Below, piece by piece: positions 1 to 4,887 of a stretch of 9,866 nt of DNA (its first letter is position 1; each line of letters begins with the position of its first letter). The notes beneath the pieces are model-generated. The model worked only from the letters and a program-made list of their open reading frames with translations. It had not been told where the DNA came from and did not search any database. The stretch lies in assembly GCA_900550525.1 (NCBI GenBank), contig URSN01000069.1:1-9866 (forward strand). Reading direction: 5' to 3'. Both the position numbers and the translations under genes were made by a program. The stretch comes from an uncultured Eubacteriales bacterium (GTDB lineage: Bacteria > Bacillota > Clostridia > Christensenellales > CAG-138).

Positions 1-154
1 CCGCCCCCCCATACTGCCTCCGGACCCTCCGGCTGCTGTTCAGCCTCGCGCCCGGCGCTGCTGTGCCGCGGGCGAACCTCTTATCATTTGGTTAAGGCGC
101 GCGCGCCGCGAGCGGGAGGGGCGCTGCGGCGGGTCGGGGGTCCGCGGGCCGTGA
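1..154. other. Left-edge sequence without recognisable coding content
   Basis: If the cysteine desulfurase gene to the right were intact, this stretch should encode about 50 more of its N-terminal residues, including the conserved Glu-His-Asn type segment near the cofactor. I read all three plus frames and none shows it. The desulfurase frame is open from position 2 but meets TGA at 152-154. The sequence is rich in C and G runs, for example at 4-10 and 116-122. I saw no other gene, tRNA or repeat here. It may be a low-quality or chimeric contig end, or a real disruption of the gene; the sequence alone does not decide. Confidence 0.5.
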
Positions 155-946
155 GCGCCGGACGGCACGCTGCGCGCGGAGGAGATCCTCCCCTTCCTGC
201 ATGCGGACACGCGCCTTGCGGTATTCACGCACGCCTCCAACGTGTGCGGCACGCTGCTGCCGGTTGAACGGATCGGCGCGCTGCTGCACGAGCGCGGCGT
301 CCCCTTCGTGCTGGACGCGGCGCAGACGGCCGGGCACGTGCCCATCGATTTTGAGGCGCTGCACCTTGCCGCGCTGGCCGTGCCGGGGCACAAGGGCCTG
401 CTGGGCCCGGCGGGCGTGGGCGCGCTGCTGCTCGAGCCGGCCTTTGCCGCGCGGCTCGAGCCGCTGATCTGCGGCGGCACGGGCAGCGCCTCCGACAGCG
501 AGGAGCAGCCGCCCTACATGCCGGACCGCTTTGAATCCGGCACGCTGAACCTGCCGGGCATCCTCGGTCTGCTCGCGGCGATGGAGTTTTTGACGGACGA
601 GCGCATCGCCGCGCTCGAACAGGAGGAGCGGCGGCTGACGGCGCGCCTGCTCGACGGGCTGCGGCAGAACAAACGCGTCCGCCTCGCGGGGCTGCCCGCG
701 GAGGCCGGACGCGTCGGCGTGGTATCGGTGGATTGTCTGACGGCGGACAATGCCGAGGTCGCCTTCCGCCTGGAGGCGGAGCACGGCGTGTGCACGCGCT
801 GCGGGCTGCACTGCGCGCCGGGCGCGCACCGCACGCTCGGCACCTTCCCGCAGGGGACCATCCGCTTCTCCATCGGCTATGGCACGACGGAAAGCGACAT
901 CGACGCGGCCGTGGCCGCGCTCGAATCGGCCGTCAGCGCAGGATGA
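155..946 (+). CDS. Cysteine desulfurase family protein (class V aminotransferase, EF2568 type), N-terminally truncated
   Basis: This is a PLP-dependent class V aminotransferase fold enzyme of the cysteine desulfurase / selenocysteine lyase group. It would remove sulfur or selenium from (seleno)cysteine and could feed selenium to SelD. Recognisable homology begins at about 155 with APDGTL, followed by THASN, the cofactor-contacting DAAQTAGH, and PGHKGLLGP with the PLP lysine at 392-394. GLHCAPGAH carries the catalytic Cys at 812-814, and a TIRFSIGYG-type end follows. About 264 codons remain of a family length near 380, so roughly the first third is missing. The reading frame is closed by TGA at 152-154 and no plausible start with a ribosome binding site is visible; GTG at 242 lies inside the conserved core and is not a credible start. 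It converges on selD and overlaps its 3' end. The EF2568-type assignment rests on the GHKGLLGP form of the lysine motif and on the selD/yqeB/yqeC neighbours. Whether the gene is functional is doubtful as it stands. Confidence 0.85.
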   Translation, partial: APDGTLRAEEILPFLHADTRLAVFTHASNVCGTLLPVERIGALLHERGVPFVLDAAQTAGHVPIDFEALHLAALAVPGHKGLLGPAGVGALLLEPAFAARLEPLICGGTGSASDSEEQPPYMPDRFESGTLNLPGILGLLAAMEFLTDERIAALEQEERRLTARLLDGLRQNKRVRLAGLPAEAGRVGVVSVDCLTADNAEVAFRLEAEHGVCTRCGLHCAPGAHRTLGTFPQGTIRFSIGYGTTESDIDAAVAALESAVSAG

Positions 947-1966
947 TGCGCTTCTCCCCCGCCTTCTCGAGCGTCCCGATGCGCTGCGCGCTCGGGACGT
1001 TTTCCTGCAGCATGGCGTACAGCGCGTCCGCATCGTCCGGATGCACGGCCATGAGCAGGCCGCCGGCCGTCTGCGGATCGTAGAGCACGTCCTGCACGGC
1101 GAGGCGCACATCGCCCGGCTCCACATGCGCTTGGCAAAGGAGCGGTTGCGGTAGAGCCCCTCCGGCAGGATGCCCATCTCCGCAAGCGAGAGCGCCTCCG
1201 GGATGATGTCGATGGCGGCGGTGTCCACATGCGCGGTCAGGTCCGACCCCTGCGCCATCTCCAGCAGGTGCCCCATCATGCCAAAGCCGGTCACATCCGT
1301 GCACGCATGCACGCGGAAGCGCACCATGCAGTCGCGCGCGGCGCGGTTGAGCGTGGTCATGAGCCGGCGGGCAAGCGCCAGGCCATCCGCGCTGAGCAGG
1401 CCCGCCTTGTGCGCGGTGGTGAGGATGCCGATGCCCAGCGGCTTGGTGAACAGCAGCACGTCCCCCTCGTGCGCGCCGCTGTTGGTGAGCACGCGGTCCG
1501 GGCGCACAAAGCCGGTCACGGACAGGCCGTACTTGGGCTCCTCGTCGAGGATGCTGTGGCCGCCGGTGATCAGCGCGCCGGCCTCGTACACCTTGTCGTA
1601 GCCGCCGCGCAGCAGCGCGTGCACCGCGTCCTTTGGCATATCGGCCGGGACGCACAGGATGTTCAGCGCAAGCTTGGGCTCGCCGCCCATGGCGTATACG
1701 TCCGAGAGCGCGTTCGTCGCGGCAATCTGACCGAACGTATACGGGTCGTCGTCGATGGGCGGGAAAAAGTCGAGCGTCTGCACCAGCGCCAGCTCGTCGC
1801 TCACGCGGTAGACCGAGGCGTCGTCCGAGCGGTCGAAGCCGACCAGCAGGTTCGGGTCCTCGTGCACGCGGATGCCCTCGAGCAGCTTTGCCAGCACGCC
1901 GGCGCCGACCTTCGCGCCGCAGCCGGCACACTTGGCCAGCTTTGTCAGTTTGATCTCCTCTTCCAT
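933..1966 (-). CDS. selD: Selenide, water dikinase SelD (selenophosphate synthetase), carrying a one-base frameshift
   Basis: SelD makes selenophosphate from selenide and ATP, the selenium donor for selenocysteine, selenouridine and selenium-dependent molybdenum hydroxylases. The start is ATG at 1966, with AGGAGG at 1975-1980. The N-terminus has CAGCGAK, giving the catalytic Cys16 and Lys19, so this copy uses Cys rather than Sec. GFDRSDDASVY, GGHSILDEEP and TDVTGFGMMGHL (metal and nucleotide binding) follow. After residue 280 (FAKR) the frame breaks. Homology resumes in another frame at 1127 with HVEPGDV, then YDPQTAGGLLMAV, to TGA at 933-935. Restoring one base near 1127-1130 gives 344 residues, the normal family length. 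Without it, the ribosome would run on for hundreds of antisense codons across the desulfurase gene. I see no slippery heptamer, so this is either a sequencing error or a recent mutation. The gene overlaps the end of yqeB by 22 nt, which implies coupled translation. Confidence 0.9.
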
Positions 1967-2820
1967 GAAAGCTCCCTCCTGTCGGATGCATGCGGGGGAC
2001 GCCGGCAAGAGCCCGGCGCCCGCCGGCTGGCGTGGAATAAGTGCAGCAGCGCCTCCAGCACGCCGCCGCCGATGGCCAGCGCCTTGTCGGATACGGTGAA
2101 GCAGTGCTCCACGCGGCAGCGCGGGTCCACATCGCCGCTCTTCATGCCCTTGTATACCTGCGTACCGTCGGGCAGGATGCCGCGCAGCACGCCGCGGATG
2201 GCGCTGCGCACCTGGAAATGCCCGACGTAGGCGCACACCTCGCCGGCCTCGACCACGTCGCCGATGCGGTGCACCGTGCGGAATTCCCCCGCGCACGGCG
2301 CGCGCAGCAGCCGCTCGATCGTAAAGCCGCCGATGTCGCCCGGCACGCCGGTGTTCGCCAGCGCGCTGCCGCTGTAATAGACGCGGCCGAGCGTATGCCC
2401 GCGCATCGTCTCCACGACCGCGTGGCAGTCCGTCCCCGCCGTGAAGCCCGGCCCCACGCCGACGACCACGGGCGCGTCTCCCATCGCGGTGCCGAGGTTC
2501 TCCTTGGCAAGGATCGCATCCACGATCGCATCCGGTTGCAGCGCCGCGGCGCAGGCCGCCTGCGGGTCGGCCAGCACGGGGATCTCCCCCGCGCGCAGGA
2601 TCGCCGCCGCCGCGTCCGCATCGGCGGCAAAGCGCGCCGTGATGCCCTCCACCTCGGCCGTCCCGTTGGGGATCGCCTCGGAGAAGCAGACGGTGCGGCG
2701 AATGGACGTCGGCGCCGGCAGGTCGGTCATCGCCACGGAAAACCCGCTGCGGTACAGGCGGCAGGCGATGCCGCTGGCCAGGTCCCCCGCGCCCTTGATC
2801 AGAATCGTTCGTTTTTCCAT
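1945..2820 (-). CDS. yqeB: YqeB (EF2563 family), selenium-dependent molybdenum hydroxylase system protein
   Basis: YqeB is an accessory protein found with selenium-dependent molybdenum hydroxylases; its exact reaction is not established. The 291-residue product opens with MEKRTILIKGAGDLASGIA, a Rossmann-like glycine motif at residues 10-17. The family hallmarks RRTVCFSEA and VEG follow, then VVVGVGPGFTAG, GFTIERLL, and a C-terminal biotinyl/lipoyl-like section (RIGDVVEAGEVCAYVG) ending in IGGGVLEALL. I chose ATG 2820 over the upstream in-frame ATG 2853 because 2820 shares its A with the yqeC stop (TGATG), has GGGGAG at 2830-2835, and begins at the conserved strand. The last 29 residues or so (after LLHLF) are basic, look unlike the family, and read through the selD ribosome binding site. 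Either the tail is real or the stop was lost. It is the middle gene of the yqeC-yqeB-selD operon. Confidence 0.9.
   Translation of the reverse strand: MEKRTILIKGAGDLASGIACRLYRSGFSVAMTDLPAPTSIRRTVCFSEAIPNGTAEVEGITARFAADADAAAAILRAGEIPVLADPQAACAAALQPDAIVDAILAKENLGTAMGDAPVVVGVGPGFTAGTDCHAVVETMRGHTLGRVYYSGSALANTGVPGDIGGFTIERLLRAPCAGEFRTVHRIGDVVEAGEVCAYVGHFQVRSAIRGVLRGILPDGTQVYKGMKSGDVDPRCRVEHCFTVSDKALAIGGGVLEALLHLFHASRRAPGSCRRPPHASDRRELSWKRRSN
1975..1980 (-). promoter_or_regulatory. Ribosome binding site of selD
   Basis: A perfect AGGAGG lies 8 nt upstream of the ATG at 1966, inside the last codons of yqeB. It fixes the selD start at MEEEIKL. Confidence 0.8.
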
Positions 2821-3554
2821 CAGACTTCGCTCCCCTTCCGCAAAGATGTGCACACAACCGCCTCCGCGGCCCCGTCCGGGACTGCGGCGGCCCCCCGCGC
2901 GGCAAGCGCCGCGCGCGCCGGATCGTCCGCCTTGTTGAGCACGAGCGCAAACCGCATGCCCGGCAGCACGCCCTTGCGCTGGCCCGCCTCGCTCACGAGC
3001 ACGCGCGCGGCGTCCTCCGGCGTCACGGGATCGTCCGCCGAACGGCCCAGCAGCGCGGCGTACCGTTCATAGCGGAACACCGCCTCCCGCAGCGGCCGGC
3101 CGATGCCGTCGAGCCCGGCGAGCGCGACCACCAGCGCCGTCTCCGGCGGGATGACCGGCTCGTGCGGCGCGGGCGCCTTGAGCGGCAGGCGCTTGGCCCC
3201 GTCCGCCTCGAGCAGCACATAGTCCGCCAGCTCCAGCAGCCGCGCCGCGCTCAGGCCGCAGGCGGTCAGCTTGCCGGTGGCCGTCTCGCGCGCGCCCACG
3301 CAGAGCGCCTCGCCGGGATGGGCCAAGAAGGCGGCCTCCACCGCGGCGGCGTCCGGCTCGAGCAGCAGCGGCATGCCCGGCGGCGGGAAGATATGCGTCG
3401 TCGTGCCGACGAGCACGCGGCCGCGTGGCGCAAGCTCGCGCGCAAGGCGCTCCATCAGCGAGGATTTGCCGCCGCCGCCCACGAGCGCCGTCAGCCCGCG
3501 CGGGATGCGCAGCACGTCGCACAGCGGCGCGGTGAACCCCTCCGTCAATCGCAT
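2820..3554 (-). CDS. yqeC: YqeC, putative selenium-dependent hydroxylase accessory protein (P-loop)
   Basis: YqeC belongs to a P-loop family (TIGR03172 type) tied by gene neighbourhood to selenium-dependent molybdenum hydroxylases; its substrate is unknown. The 244-residue product shows the Walker A-like GGGGKSS at residues 26-32, GTTTHIF around residues 50-56, and the conserved acidic/lysine patch LEADGAKRLPLK with Glu116, Asp118 and Lys121. HEPVIP follows, and LVLNKADD near the C-terminus resembles the NKxD base-specificity motif of GTPases. ATG at 3554 is supported by GGAGG at 3562-3566 with a 7-nt gap. It is the first gene after the promoter at 3581-3609, and its stop overlaps the yqeB start by one base, a sign of translational coupling. 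No signal peptide or membrane segment is seen, so it is presumably cytosolic. Confidence 0.9.
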   Translation of the reverse strand: MRLTEGFTAPLCDVLRIPRGLTALVGGGGKSSLMERLARELAPRGRVLVGTTTHIFPPPGMPLLLEPDAAAVEAAFLAHPGEALCVGARETATGKLTACGLSAARLLELADYVLLEADGAKRLPLKAPAPHEPVIPPETALVVALAGLDGIGRPLREAVFRYERYAALLGRSADDPVTPEDAARVLVSEAGQRKGVLPGMRFALVLNKADDPARAALAARGAAAVPDGAAEAVVCTSLRKGSEV

Positions 3555-3570
3555 GGCGATCCCTCCGTTA

Positions 3571-3583
3571 TCTCAAGATGAGA
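3571..3583. promoter_or_regulatory. Candidate operator palindrome at the yqeC transcription start
   Basis: The sequence tctcaagatgaga is a perfect inverted repeat of 5-bp arms around 3 bases. On the minus strand the symmetry extends to TTAT-TCTCA-TCT-TGAGA-TAA if one T is allowed to bulge. It overlaps the -10 box and the expected start point of the yqeC promoter, a typical place for a repressor site. I do not recognise the cognate regulator. Short palindromes occur by chance, so this is tentative. Confidence 0.35.
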
Positions 3584-3609
3584 ATAACACCTGCGCCCCG
3601 TTTTGTCAA
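3581..3609 (-). promoter_or_regulatory. Sigma-A promoter of the yqeC-yqeB-selD operon
   Basis: On the minus strand, -35 TTGACA (3604-3609) is followed after exactly 17 nt by -10 TATTCT (3581-3586). Transcription should begin near 3574, leaving a short leader before the GGAGG at 3562-3566 and the ATG at 3554. This AT-richer island stands out from its GC-rich surroundings. Confidence 0.8.
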
Positions 3610-3638
3610 TCTTTCCGGCGCTTTTGGCCGGCCCCGCC

Positions 3639-3656
3639 GCGCGGCGCGGACGCGCG
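3639..3656. repeat. 18-bp direct repeat, copy 1
   Basis: gcgcggcgcggacgcgcg recurs exactly at 3700-3717, 61 bp further on. The unit is itself partly symmetric and low in complexity. Confidence 0.5.
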
Positions 3657-3699
3657 GGCGGCGGCAGGACATCCCGCCCCGCACGCATGGCCATGGAGA

Positions 3700-3717
3700 G
3701 CGCGGCGCGGACGCGCG
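3700..3717. repeat. 18-bp direct repeat, copy 2
   Basis: Exact second copy of the repeat at 3639-3656. Both copies lie in non-coding sequence between two operons. Confidence 0.5.
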
Positions 3718-3770
3718 CAAAACGGAGCGGCCGCCTGTGGGCACGGCGGGCGCGCGGCGAAACGGCGCGC

Positions 3771-3799
3771 AAAAAGGAGCGGGCCAAAGGGCCCGCTCC
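3771..3799 (-). terminator. Intrinsic terminator of the rplU-prp-rpmA operon
   Basis: On the minus strand a perfect 10-bp stem (GGAGCGGGCC / GGCCCGCTCC) closes a CTTT loop and is followed at once by five T residues at 3775-3771. It lies 26 bp beyond the rpmA stop codon and separates the ribosomal operon from the selenium operon. Confidence 0.92.
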
Positions 3800-3825
3800 G
3801 CAGCGTCTGTTCGTTTGCCGTCCGT

Positions 3826-4116
3826 TTACTCGCCCGCCGCCTCGGCGTACACGCTGACCTGCTTCCTGCCGGAATGCTTGGTCTCAAAGCGGACCACGCC
3901 GTCGATCTTGGCAAAGAGCGTGTCGTCCTTGCCGATGCCGACGTTATTGCCCGGGTGGAAATGCGTGCCGCGCTGGCGAACGAGGATGTTGCCCGCGAGG
4001 ACGAACTGCCCGTCCGCACGCTTGGGCCCGAGGCGCTTGCTCTCGCTGTCGCGCCCGTTGCGCGAGGAGCCGACGCCCTTTTTGTGGGCAAAGAGCTGAA
4101 GGTTCATCTGGAACAT
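3826..4116 (-). CDS. rpmA: 50S ribosomal protein L27 with cleavable N-terminal extension
   Basis: L27 sits near the peptidyl-transferase centre of the large subunit. The 96-residue product begins [17 protein letters not shown]. The NLQLF-A segment matches the Firmicutes extension that Prp cuts after Phe9 to expose the mature AHKKG terminus. [15 protein letters not shown] and [13 protein letters not shown] are typical L27 sequence. ATG 4116 is preferred over the in-frame ATG 4107, because GGAGG at 4125-4129 lies 8 nt from the former and 17 nt from the latter. The gene lies 3 nt after the prp stop and ends at TAA 3826-3828, before a strong terminator. Confidence 0.97.
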   Translation of the reverse strand: MFQMNLQLFAHKKGVGSSRNGRDSESKRLGPKRADGQFVLAGNILVRQRGTHFHPGNNVGIGKDDTLFAKIDGVVRFETKHSGRKQVSVYAEAAGE

Positions 4117-4119
4117 GTG

Positions 4120-4452
4120 TCACACCTCCCTGTCTGTAAATTTGAGGTAACCGGGATACGATTCGTCCACGGCGCGCAGCCCTGCCGCCAGCGTATCCAG
4201 CAGCAGCGCCGCGTCTTTGCGCTGCGCGTCGGTCGCATCCGTGCCGACCTCGCAGCGCAGGTACCCGTCCTCCCGGACGGAATACCCCGCCGGTATGTGC
4301 GCCACCTCCGCAAGCCCGAGCACCGCCGTCTGCGTGAGCGCGGAGACCGCGCTGCATACGATGTCGCTGCCCGCTTCGGCAAATCCTGCATGGCCGGTGC
4401 AGGTGAACCCGGCGAGCCGGCCCTGACGATGCAGGAACGTGACGCGGATCAT
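4120..4452 (-). CDS. prp: Ribosomal-processing cysteine protease Prp
   Basis: Prp removes the N-terminal extension of L27, a step needed for functional ribosomes in Firmicutes. The 110-residue product has TGHAGFAEAGSDIVCSAVSAL, with catalytic His21 and Cys33 in the family spacing, and the usual short alpha/beta length. I chose ATG 4452 (MIRVTFLHRQ) because an upstream in-frame ATG at 4572 lies inside rplU and adds only Arg/Ser-rich sequence. The ribosome binding site is weak (a G-run beside the ATG), but only 7 nt separate it from the rplU stop, so translation is probably coupled. Its position between L21 and L27 is the conserved arrangement. Confidence 0.95.
   Translation of the reverse strand: MIRVTFLHRQGRLAGFTCTGHAGFAEAGSDIVCSAVSALTQTAVLGLAEVAHIPAGYSVREDGYLRCEVGTDATDAQRKDAALLLDTLAAGLRAVDESYPGYLKFTDREV
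4125..4129 (-). promoter_or_regulatory. Ribosome binding site of rpmA
   Basis: GGAGG (within GGGAGGTG) is spaced 8 nt from ATG 4116. It shows that the complete Prp-cleavable extension is translated. The site lies inside the last codons of prp. Confidence 0.75.
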
Positions 4453-4459
4453 GCCCCCG

Positions 4460-4765
4460 TCAGCCGATCGAGAGGATCTCGACCTTCGTGTACGGCTGGC
4501 GATGGCCGCGCTTGGTGCGGATGTTCTTCTTCGGCTTGTACTTGAACACGACGACCTTCTTGCCCTTGCCATGCTCGAGCACCTTGCCGGTAACCTTCAC
4601 GCCTTCCAGCACGGGCTTGCCGACCTTGACGCCCGCGTCGTCCGACACGAGCAGCGCGCCAAACTCGACCTCGGCGTCCACTTCGGCGTCGAGCTTCTCG
4701 ACGACGATCTGATCGCCCGCCTCTACCTTGTACTGCTTCCCACCGGTCTGGATGATTGCATACAC
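4460..4765 (-). CDS. rplU: 50S ribosomal protein L21
   Basis: L21 binds 23S rRNA in the large subunit. The 101-residue product begins (GTG)[18 protein letters not shown] and ends [14 protein letters not shown]. It includes the conserved [20 protein letters not shown] and [11 protein letters not shown], with the family length of about 102. The GTG at 4765 is chosen because the protein would begin exactly at the conserved YAII strand and AGGAGGTG lies just upstream. The ATG at 4816 would add leader-derived sequence. The gene is first in the rplU-prp-rpmA operon, under the promoter at 4859-4887. Confidence 0.97.
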   Translation of the reverse strand: MYAIIQTGGKQYKVEAGDQIVVEKLDAEVDAEVEFGALLVSDDAGVKVGKPVLEGVKVTGKVLEHGKGKKVVVFKYKPKKNIRTKRGHRQPYTKVEILSIG

Positions 4766-4852
4766 AGCTGCTGCACCTCCTGTTCCCAGAACTCGCTCGG
4801 CCACGGCGGCGCGCACGGGCGCGCGCTTAGGAACCGTCCCGAAGCGGCTTAC
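4766..4852 (-). ncRNA. Candidate L21 leader (autoregulatory 5' UTR)
   Basis: The roughly 87-nt untranslated leader of rplU can fold. GUUCC (4834-4830) pairs with GGAAC (4786-4782), with an extra U-G pair, closing a region that holds a GCGCGC / GCGCGC hairpin around 4810-4826. The closing stem ends directly beside the AGGAGG. Firmicutes often carry an L21 leader RNA in this position, thought to let the ribosomal protein control its own operon. I see the position and the pairing, but have not matched the Rfam consensus. Confidence 0.45.
4774..4781 (-). promoter_or_regulatory. Ribosome binding site fixing the GTG start of rplU
   Basis: AGGAGGTG lies 8 nt from the GTG at 4765. It directly follows the 3' half of a possible leader stem (4782-4787), so folding of the leader could alter its access. 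Confidence 0.75.
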
Positions 4853-4858
4853 CGACCG

Positions 4859-4887
4859 ATTTTACCACAGGCTCGCCGCCGTGTCAA
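4859..4887 (-). promoter_or_regulatory. Sigma-A promoter of rplU-prp-rpmA
   Basis: On the minus strand, -35 TTGACA (4882-4887) and -10 TAAAAT (4859-4864) are separated by exactly 17 nt. The expected start is near 4852. The -35 box contains the TGA stop codon of rng, so the ribosomal operon gets its own strong promoter with no spare intergenic DNA. Confidence 0.88.

Larger units (their letters stand above)
3610..3770. other. GC-rich intergenic region between the selenium operon promoter and the rpmA terminator
   Basis: No convincing gene is seen. The open frames here have low-complexity Arg/Ala/Pro-rich translations and lack ribosome binding sites. The stretch holds an 18-bp direct repeat (3639-3656 and 3700-3717) and a small hairpin ccggc-N7-gccgg at 3615-3631 just upstream of the yqeC -35 box. 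The hairpin has no T-run on either side, so it is not an intrinsic terminator. Confidence 0.5.

Noticed and set aside
152..154. In-frame TGA in the desulfurase read as selenocysteine
   Set aside because: It is tempting beside selD, but the frame before it shows no family homology and I could not find a convincing SECIS-like hairpin with the right apical loop just after it. Disruption or an assembly artefact is simpler.
1120..1135. Programmed frameshift in selD
   Set aside because: No slippery heptamer or stimulatory site is apparent, and SelD is not known to use frameshifting. A missing base explains it better.
92..2950. A 952-codon minus-strand open frame
   Set aside because: Only its middle (about 1127-1966) is SelD. 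The rest is out of frame with yqeB and yqeC and antisense to the desulfurase; it stays open because of the high GC content and the selD frameshift.
3615..3631. Hairpin ccggc-N7-gccgg as a terminator
   Set aside because: The stem is only 5 bp and there is no T-run on either strand.
3545..3787. An 80-codon minus-strand open frame between rpmA and yqeC
   Set aside because: It is Arg-rich, without a ribosome binding site or homology, overlaps the rpmA terminator, and runs across the yqeC promoter and start.
3271..4545. A 424-codon plus-strand open frame across yqeC, the terminator, rpmA and prp
   Set aside because: It spans four well-supported minus-strand elements and has low-complexity translation; a GC-driven shadow.
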